Positions 57,231 through 64,000 of a stretch of 64,000 nt of DNA are shown one piece after another. Position numbers and translations under genes: made by a program. The stretch is from Callorhinus ursinus (taxonomy: Eukaryota; Chordata; Mammalia; Carnivora; Otariidae), in assembly GCF_003265705.1 (NCBI RefSeq), contig NW_020312828.1, forward strand, positions 57,687,455 to 57,751,454, written 5' to 3'. Position 1 is the stretch's first letter; each line of letters begins with the position of its first letter. Under the pieces are notes generated by a model. It saw nothing but the letters and a program-made list of their open reading frames with translations, was not told where the DNA came from and did not search any database.

Positions 57231-59852
57231 GGATTTCTTTTGTTATTCACAATAGGAAGTGATTTATATACCTTTTGCATGCAGTGTCAATTATTTGGAA
57301 TGGCTAAAATTATATTTATCTCTATTGTGTAAAATACCTAACTTTTGGTTAGATGCTAAATAACAACTGATATTTTTGCTCTTTTCCAAGAGCAAACCAT
57401 GACAGTTTTGGCTCTGTTTAAAATGTGCAGGTGTATTTCTATTTGGATTAGCCAAGTTTGTATGCAATATTAACTTTGTACATTAAAAAATTGCTCATTA
57501 ATAAATAAATTACATAAAATATTACAGTTTGAAAAATATTTTTATGTTTAGAAATGAATTTTCCGATTTCAAAATGCAGCTGGCTAAGAAGCTGTGATTC
57601 GGCCTCTGCAGCACTGAGTAATCATAAAGCTCAGAAAAATGTAAAATTCACAGAAATAAATTCTGACACTGATGACCAACCCATTTTCCAGAATTTTAAT
57701 GGCCTCCGCACTGCCCCACCATGGCCAAATCATGAAAATGGGCACAAAATAAATATGCTGAGCTAAAAGAAAAGAAAAATATATCTCTTCCTCTACTTTT
57801 TTTTGAGGGGGGCTCTCAGATCAAAAATTGAGTGACTATATAAAAACTATGACACTTTTTATGCCTTTTGGGCATGACTTTTTGAAGCATTCAGAGTGCT
57901 ACAAATCTGCAATATTTCTAACATGTATTTTAGGTTTCTACTACGGGGGGAGATAAAAGAGCTAAGGAGGAGAGAAAGGAATGGATAGTAGTGTCACATC
58001 ATGTTCATGGAGGAATTGGCCCTATAAATTCAGCACTGATATTGAAACAAACATGGGAAGATTTCAAGTAGAAGGAAACTGAGTTTGTAGAGTTTCACCA
58101 TATGTTTAAACATGACACAAAACCAGAAATTAGAGTTTCAAAAAGGTTCAGAGGAGATCCACCAAATGTCTGTCTGTTATATGCTCATCATCTGGTTAAG
58201 AGTATCACTATCAAGTAAGTTTTTTTTTTATTTGTAGATTGGAGACCATTTATAATCCTTAGTTAAATTTGCTTGAACCTAAGGTAATCCACATGCCCTA
58301 TCAGTTAACAATGAATCTTGATAGATTTCACCTAGTTGAAAGATAACGAAACCAAAACTAATGTGGGCTGTATGAAAACAGTAAGACGGTTGAAATTGAA
58401 TGTTACCCTAAACATTTAGGAGAGCAGACTATGAGGATGAGGAGAATAAACCATGCAAAGGTCGTGATATCTTAAGTGAGAGAGAAGCTAAGGAACAATG
58501 TAAGGAATATTAACAAAGTTCTTCCTGCATTGGAGGAGACACTGAAATAAATATCTGAAATATAAATATTTTCAAATATAAACAGATACTGAAAATAAAC
58601 ATTTTCAATTCTCAGAGACCTTGATTCTATGAATGATGTGCTTTTTACAATATGTGGCTAACAATTTTGGCCAAGCAGATTCGTTTTATTTAAATCCTAT
58701 AGTTAGTCACCAATTCTAAAATTTATGCAAAAGGGCATTTCATTTATTCATGCTTTTAGGGAAAAAAATTACTTGCTACATATATATATATATATATATA
58801 CATACATATATATATATATACACATATATATATATATATATGACTTGCCTACATCTCATATATCACTTTGCAAAGGGATTCAAATGTCAATGCTATCTTC
58901 TTTATAGTTTCTATATTTAAAAATGAAAGTTCAGTAGTAAACAAAGATACCTACTTTCATGTTTCCAGTGTTCTATTAGGTCTCTCATAGTCTGAGAGGA
59001 AATGTAATAGGAATTATTTCATGCTTGCTTTCTTTCCTAATTCAAGGCAGCAGAGATAAGAATTAAACTACAGATGTTGATACTCAATGCTTATTTATTT
59101 AGAGTATTTTAAGAACTTATTTTTTGATTTGTCAATGAATAAAAGGTAAAATATAATAGGTACTTCCTGATAGTTTATGGTTCTCAAGAGACAGTTTGCA
59201 TTGTCAATGCCATGCAATATTTGTGCTTACAAAATTATAATTTCATGATACTCCATAATTTTCTAGTTTTGGCAGGTTCTTCCTTAATCTTGCATTTGAG
59301 CCAACACTTGATAACATTATTCTTTTATAAAAGAGAATAGGAAAGCTAGGAAATGTACATCATTTGAACCATGCATAATCAGATGTTGTAGATATACTTT
59401 GCTTGAAATAAGACAGAACAACAAAAATATATCTTTTTTATCTTCCTAGAGGAAACATATAAGTGAAATGTCATCTAGTACTTATTTTTATTGCCCAAAA
59501 TATATTACTTGATGTGTTTTATTTTAAAATCTTTTTTATGACAACAAAAAACTGCTTTATTTAATATATAAAACTTGACCATTATTTTGTTAGCTTAATG
59601 AGAATATGAATGATTCCTGTTAATCGTCAACTCTACCAATTATTTGATTAAGAATTTTTGAAAATAGAAGGGTTTTCTATAAAATAATATAATCTACTTT
59701 TTTTTTTTTAATATAATCTACTTTTAATTGTTTTAAGTAATGGTTGAAACACACAGTGGTAAAATAATCCAAACCTAAGAGGTAATCAAAAGAGTGTTTG
59801 TTTTGGGTTTTATAATTCATGTATTTTATGCCAATATTTGCATTCTGATTTA
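57231..59852. other. Unassigned AT-rich DNA
   Basis: No gene is recognised in 2.6 kb. The 70-codon frame at 57554-57766 has no known domain. A (TA)n tract lies at 58779-58841. Confidence 0.45.
58779..58841. repeat. (TA)n microsatellite with CATA interruptions
   Basis: Three TA runs are separated by CATACA and CACA. The tract is largely self-complementary. The 60-codon frame at 58725-58907 is an artefact of it. Confidence 0.95.
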
Positions 59853-61238
59853 TTTTATTTTATTTTATTTTATTTTCATCATAATGAGTGTATTTTTTAA
59901 TCCTCATCACCTATTTCACCTATTGCTTCCACCAATTCCCCTCTAGTTATTATCAGTTTGTTCTCTACAGTTAAAGAGTCTGTTTCCTGGTTTGTCCTTC
60001 TCTCTTTTTTTTCTTTTGCTCATTTGTTTTGTTTCTTAAATTCCACATAGGAGTGAAATCATATAGTATTTGTCTGTCTCTGACTGATTTATTTCACTTA
60101 GTATTACAGTCTCTAGTTCTATCCATGTTGCAAATGGCAAGATTTTTTTTTCTTTTTTATGGATGGCTGAATAATATCCCATTGTATACATATGTGACAT
60201 CTTCTTTATTTAATCATCTATGAGTCAACACTTGGGCTGCTTCCATATTTTGGCTATTGTAAATAATGCTGCAATAAACATAGGAGTGCATAAATCCCTT
60301 TGAATTAGTGTTTTTGTATTTTGGGGGTAAATAGCCAGTAGTGTGATTACTGGATCATCGAGTAGTTCTATTTTTAATTTTTTGAGGAAACGCCGTACTG
60401 TTTTCTACAATGGCTGCCCCAGTTAGCATTCTCACCAACAGTGCAAGAGGATTCTTATTCTCCACATCCTTGCCAAAACTTGTTGTTCCTTGCACTGTTG
60501 AGATTAGCCATTCTGACAAGTGTGAGGTGATATATTGTAGTTTTGATTTGCATTTCCCTCATGATGAGTGATGTTGAGCATCTTTTCATATGTCTGTTGG
60601 CCATCTGTATTTCTTCTTTGGAGAAATGTCTGTTCATGTTTTCGATCTACTTTTTTAATTGGTTTATATGATTTTGGGGGTATTGAGTTGTATCAGTTCT
60701 TTATATATTTTGTATACTAACCCTTTATCAGATATGTCATTTGCAAATATCTTCTCCCATTCAATAAGTTGCCTTGAGTTTTGTTGTTTCTTTCACTGTG
60801 CAGAGACTTTTATTTTGATGTGGTTCCAGTAGTTTATTTTTGCTTTTATTTCCCTTGCCTCAGGAGACATATCTAGAAAAATGTTGCTATGGCCAATGTC
60901 AGAGAAATTACTGCCTTTGCTCTTTTCACGGATTTTTATGGTTTCAGGTCTCACATTTAGGTCTTTCATCCATTTTGAATTTATTTTTGTGGCTGGTGTA
61001 AGAAAATGATACCATTTCATTGTTTTGCAGTTTTTCCAACACCATCTGTTGAAGAGTCTGTCTTTTCCTCATTATATATTTATTCCTCATTTGTCAAAGA
61101 TTAATTAACCATATAATTATGGGTTTATTTCTGGCTTTTCTATTCTATTCTATTAATGTATGTGTCTATTTTTACATCAGTACCATTCTGTTTTAATTAC
61201 TATTGCTTTGTAATATAACTTGAAGTCTGGAATTGGTA
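59853..61238 (-). mobile_element. L1 3' part (ORF2 C-terminal region and 3' UTR), antisense
   Basis: A (TTTTA)n start at 59847-59875 looks like the antisense tail. Then 'tatcagtttgttctctacag', 'atagtatttgtctgtctctg', 'tttggctattgtaaataatg', 'tttggagaaatgtctgttca', 'catttgcaaatatcttctcc' and 'taacttgaagtctggaattg' run in order to the break at 61238. Minus frames at 60455-60637 and 60793-61020 are ORF2 relics separated by stops. Confidence 0.88.
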
Positions 61239-61500
61239 AAATCTTAAATATATAAAAGACATTGTGTAAGAATATTCAAAACCAAAATTATATGACATAT
61301 AAACCTTTATATTCTGCTTTTCTTTATAAAACAAATGGACAAATTAAGCTTTATAAAATTATGACATTAAGATATATAAAATTTTGATGCTGCATTTTGT
61401 ATTTAACATTTTAATTGAAAATGTTCACATATGACTAGATATTCTTTAAAACAATTTTAATATCTACATAGGATATTATCACAGGGAAAAATAATAATAT
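61239..61500. other. Unassigned AT-rich DNA
   Basis: Nothing is recognised between the L1 and the split MIR. Confidence 0.4.
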
Positions 61501-61915
61501 TTGTATTTACTGAGCAAATACTGTATATCAGGCACTTTACATATTTAATCTTCACAACACTATTTTATTTTATTTTTATTTTATTTTTTTAAAGATTTTA
61601 TTTATTTATTTGACACAGAGAGAGACAGCGAGAGAGGGAACACAACAAGCAGGGGGAGTGGGAAAGGGAGAAGCAGGCTTCCCGCCAAGCAGGGAACCGG
61701 ATGCGGGGCTCAATCCCAGGACCCTGGGATCATGACCTGAGCTGAAGGCAGTCGCTTAACCAACTGAGCCACCCAGGCGCCCCTTCACAACACTATTTGA
61801 ATAGGTACTATTATTGTCCACATTTTACACAAGAAATCTGAGGCTGAGCTAGAAGAAGAGCAGATATGTGAATATGACCTCAAAGCCCACATTCCTAACC
61901 ATTGAATTATACTGT
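61501..61915 (-). mobile_element. MIR SINE, antisense, split by a SINE
   Basis: 'tgagcaaatactgtatatca', 'ggcactttacatatttaatc' on the left and 'gtactattattgtccacatt', 'ttacacaagaaatctgaggc', 'tgaatatgacctcaaagccc' on the right make one antisense MIR. Confidence 0.85.
61566..61782 (-). mobile_element. Carnivore SINE (SINEC), antisense, young
   Basis: A long T-rich tail, AAAGATTTTATTTATTTATT, GACAGCGAGAGAGGGAACAC, GGCTTCCCGCCAAGCAGGGA and CAACTGAGCCACCCAGGCGC are present. A perfect 16-bp duplication, CTTCACAACACTATTT, lies at 61550-61565 and 61783-61798. Confidence 0.97.
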
Positions 61916-62039
61916 TAAATTAGTGTTAAGAAACATCATTTTAAATATCACACAGTATTTGAGTAAACTCATACATCATGAATTATGTATTCTATACTCT
62001 GGACTTTTCTGACATTTAAATAAACTATAAATTTCCTTC

Positions 62040-62170
62040 CATTTTAAATGACACCAGAATGTATTCTCCATAAGAGCAAGAACTTTTATCTGTTTTATTC
62101 AATGTTGCAATGACAGTTTATAGCACACAGTAGACACTTAATACATATTTTTCATTGAATAAATGAACAC
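62040..62170 (+). mobile_element. L2 LINE 3' end, sense
   Basis: 'gaatgtattctccataagag', 'caagaacttttatctgtttt', 'tagcacacagtagacactta', 'atacatatttttcattgaat' and 'aaatgaa' follow the L2 ending. Confidence 0.75.
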
Positions 62171-62677
62171 CATACAAAAAAAATTCATCAATATAGGGAT
62201 TTTTTCTTATTAATTCTTATACTACTGGTAAGTAAAAACAACTAGAACATCAGTAGGGAAGGGAAATATTTACCAGGCAATCCTAACAAAAATTGCCAAT
62301 GGTGAGGAAGCAGAAACAAATGGATTGAGCTAAAGGTTCAGAAGTGAATTGGAACTTTTTTAGTTACAATTTGCAGAAGGGACAATATGGGTTGAAAGCA
62401 GTGTGGAGGTTTATAAGAATTGGAAAAAGAAAAAGTTATCAATTAGTATAAAGTGGATTTTTTATAATACACAATTCCCATATACCAGCAGCTTACAACA
62501 GCAAAGATATAGCTCAAATATTCCACAAAAATATCATGACAAGATGTCTTTTCTCATCAGAGATGCTCAGAAACCCAGTAAACAATATATATTGAGTAGT
62601 GCCAATAATTCTTACACAATAGGAACCAAGCACTTCATCATTTTAAGCCAGCAAATTAAAGGCTTTGCCCAGGAGTC

Positions 62678-62744
<67 letters not shown>

Positions 62745-64000
62745 ACTTTGAATTCACACTCATTTTCTTTATTCAGCTGCAAGGACATTAGAAATTATGA
62801 TGCTACCCTTATGGAGTGTCCTACACAGGGTCAACTGGATCTATTTAGCAAACTAAGGTAATGGTTACAAATCAGGTCAGCATAAGTAAGACCCATAGAA
62901 GCAACTGCATATGGAGAACAAAAAAATTGTAAAAAAAAAAAAAAAAATGAATAGGATTTAAATCCTGAGTGACTGAGTGGGCAGTGGTACTTTATTTAAA
63001 ATCTGAGAAAAGTGCAGACTTAAGAAAGGAGAATGAATTTGTATTTGCATACCTTGAGTTTGAGAAAGGAGCTGAACCTCCAGAAACAGGCTTTAGAAAC
63101 ATAAAGGTAAGAAAAGTGAGAGAAAGGAGAAGCAGTAACTAAGCAATCAGGCAAAAGAGGGGGAGAGAGCCTGATCTGGAGCATGGTGAATCTGTAAAAA
63201 GGGTTACAGTTAATAAAGGGAGCAATGCAAGAAGAGGGAAGACAACGGCTAAGGACAAGAACCTGGAAGGATGTTTCTTTTATTGGGGCTAGCAGAAGGA
63301 AGAACAGGAGCCACCAAAGGCGTTACTGTCTGAAAGAGAAGGAAAAATGTTGAGAGTGAGCAGGCGCTTACAGCGGACATACAGCAAGACAGTAAGACAT
63401 GAGTGATGAAGAAACAGATTGGAAATAATTGGTGTCAGCTTTTCAAGAAGGTTGACAACGAAAGAGCAAGATTGACATATTAGCCATTTAACATAATGCC
63501 AGAACCATGGGCAGATACATTTGGTTGGGACCCTTATTTATATATACATTCCAGAGGGGAGGAGTCACTGGACACAGGGGAGAAAAAGGAAAAAGGGTAT
63601 TATGGAAAGGACTGTATAAAATAGAACAAGGCCGTTGGAAGTTATAATGTACAAAACAAAAAGAAATAGGGTTTGTACTAAGAAAAATATATTTTTCAGT
63701 GACAGGATTTAAATTTAGGGAGGAACACCAAAGATAGAGAGAAACTTTGAAATAGAACAAAGGTACTAAAGTACTTTCAGTCCAGATATCTTTTTCTAAA
63801 CAAATAAGGGTGAGGTTATAGAGCGATAACTGTGGATGTGGAGACAGTGACACTGTTTTTGGTCGCATATAAAATTAACACTTAGTAGTCACTCAGTATG
63901 TGTTCGTTAATGAAATAATGAAAGAGAGTAAAAATATTTTAATGAGTTGGGCAATAATATGTATGTAATAAGAGAAAAATGCTTGGAAAAAAATCTAAAT
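62171..64000. other. Unassigned DNA, purine-rich in its later part
   Basis: No gene is recognised. The 152-codon frame at 62403-62861 includes the microsatellite at 62691-62744 and has no known domain. The 126-codon minus frame at 63488-63868 has no recognisable domain. A poly(A) run lies at 62932-62947. From about 63000 to 63480 the plus strand is notably A/G-rich. Confidence 0.42.
62691..62744. repeat. Compound (TC)n(AC)n microsatellite
   Basis: About 16 TC units pass directly into about 11 CA units, both uninterrupted. Confidence 0.97.

Noticed and set aside
62403..62861. 152-codon plus-strand open frame
   Set aside because: A Ser-Leu run and a Thr-His run in it come from the TC/AC microsatellite. 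No domain is recognisable and the rest is unremarkable AT-rich sequence.
63488..63868. 126-codon minus-strand open frame
   Set aside because: It lies opposite a purine-rich plus strand, which by itself lengthens minus-strand frames. No family is recognised.

Overview
This window is nuclear DNA from a placental mammal, most likely a carnivoran. It is AT-rich and made mostly of interspersed repeats of different ages. About 16 copies of the carnivore tRNA-Lys-derived SINE family are present. They carry the 'GGCGCCTGGGTGGCTCAGT' head, the 'ATCGAGCCCCGCATCGGGC' B-box region, a CT-rich stretch and an AATAAA-type A-rich tail. None has the dog-type (GGGATCCCTGGGTGGCGCAG) or cat-type (CACGATCTCGCGGTCCGTGAG) variant heads, so a non-canid caniform (bear, seal or mustelid relative) is the best inference. 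The species cannot be fixed from this window.

No multi-exon host gene can be supported. The only protein-coding sequence I recognise is an intronless retrocopy of NDUFA3 (84 codons, open from ATG to stop) at 29.25-29.61 kb. It has a poly(A) signal, an A-rich tail and a perfect 19-bp target-site duplication. A second probable retrocopy, a 3'-UTR-like piece with an antisense poly(A) tail, lies at 5.0-5.6 kb. All other long open frames fall in LINE-1 debris, LTRs, microsatellites or chance frames.

Layout: 0-9 kb holds L2, MIR and MaLR-LTR remnants, two SINEs, a very short L1 insertion and the 3'-UTR retrocopy. 9.7-14.3 kb holds two L1s in opposite orientation and a SINE at each end of the stretch. 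14.5-17.3 kb is largely unassigned, with one exon-like block at 16.27-16.55 kb. 17.3-22 kb is a nest of old L1, an old repeat, a SINE and L1 tails. 20.7-24.6 kb has L2 and an old L1. 24.6-29 kb is mostly unassigned. 29-32 kb holds the NDUFA3 retrocopy and an AT palindrome. 31.6-35.1 kb has five SINEs. 36.9-43.5 kb is rich in L2, MIR and old L1. 45.08-47.50 kb is the best preserved L1, 5'-inverted. 47.5-64 kb is a mix of MIR, L2, old L1, two SINEs and microsatellites.

Most L1 pieces lie antisense to the given strand (about 14 versus 3). This is compatible with the window lying in an intron of a plus-strand gene, but that is inference only. I found no convincing new biological system. The points most worth a second look are the intact NDUFA3 retrocopy, a 66-bp near-identical segment shared by 9.08 and 11.09 kb, two independent twin-primed L1s, a 53-bp L1 insertion with perfect duplications, and a pair of adjacent perfect hairpins at 22.17 kb.
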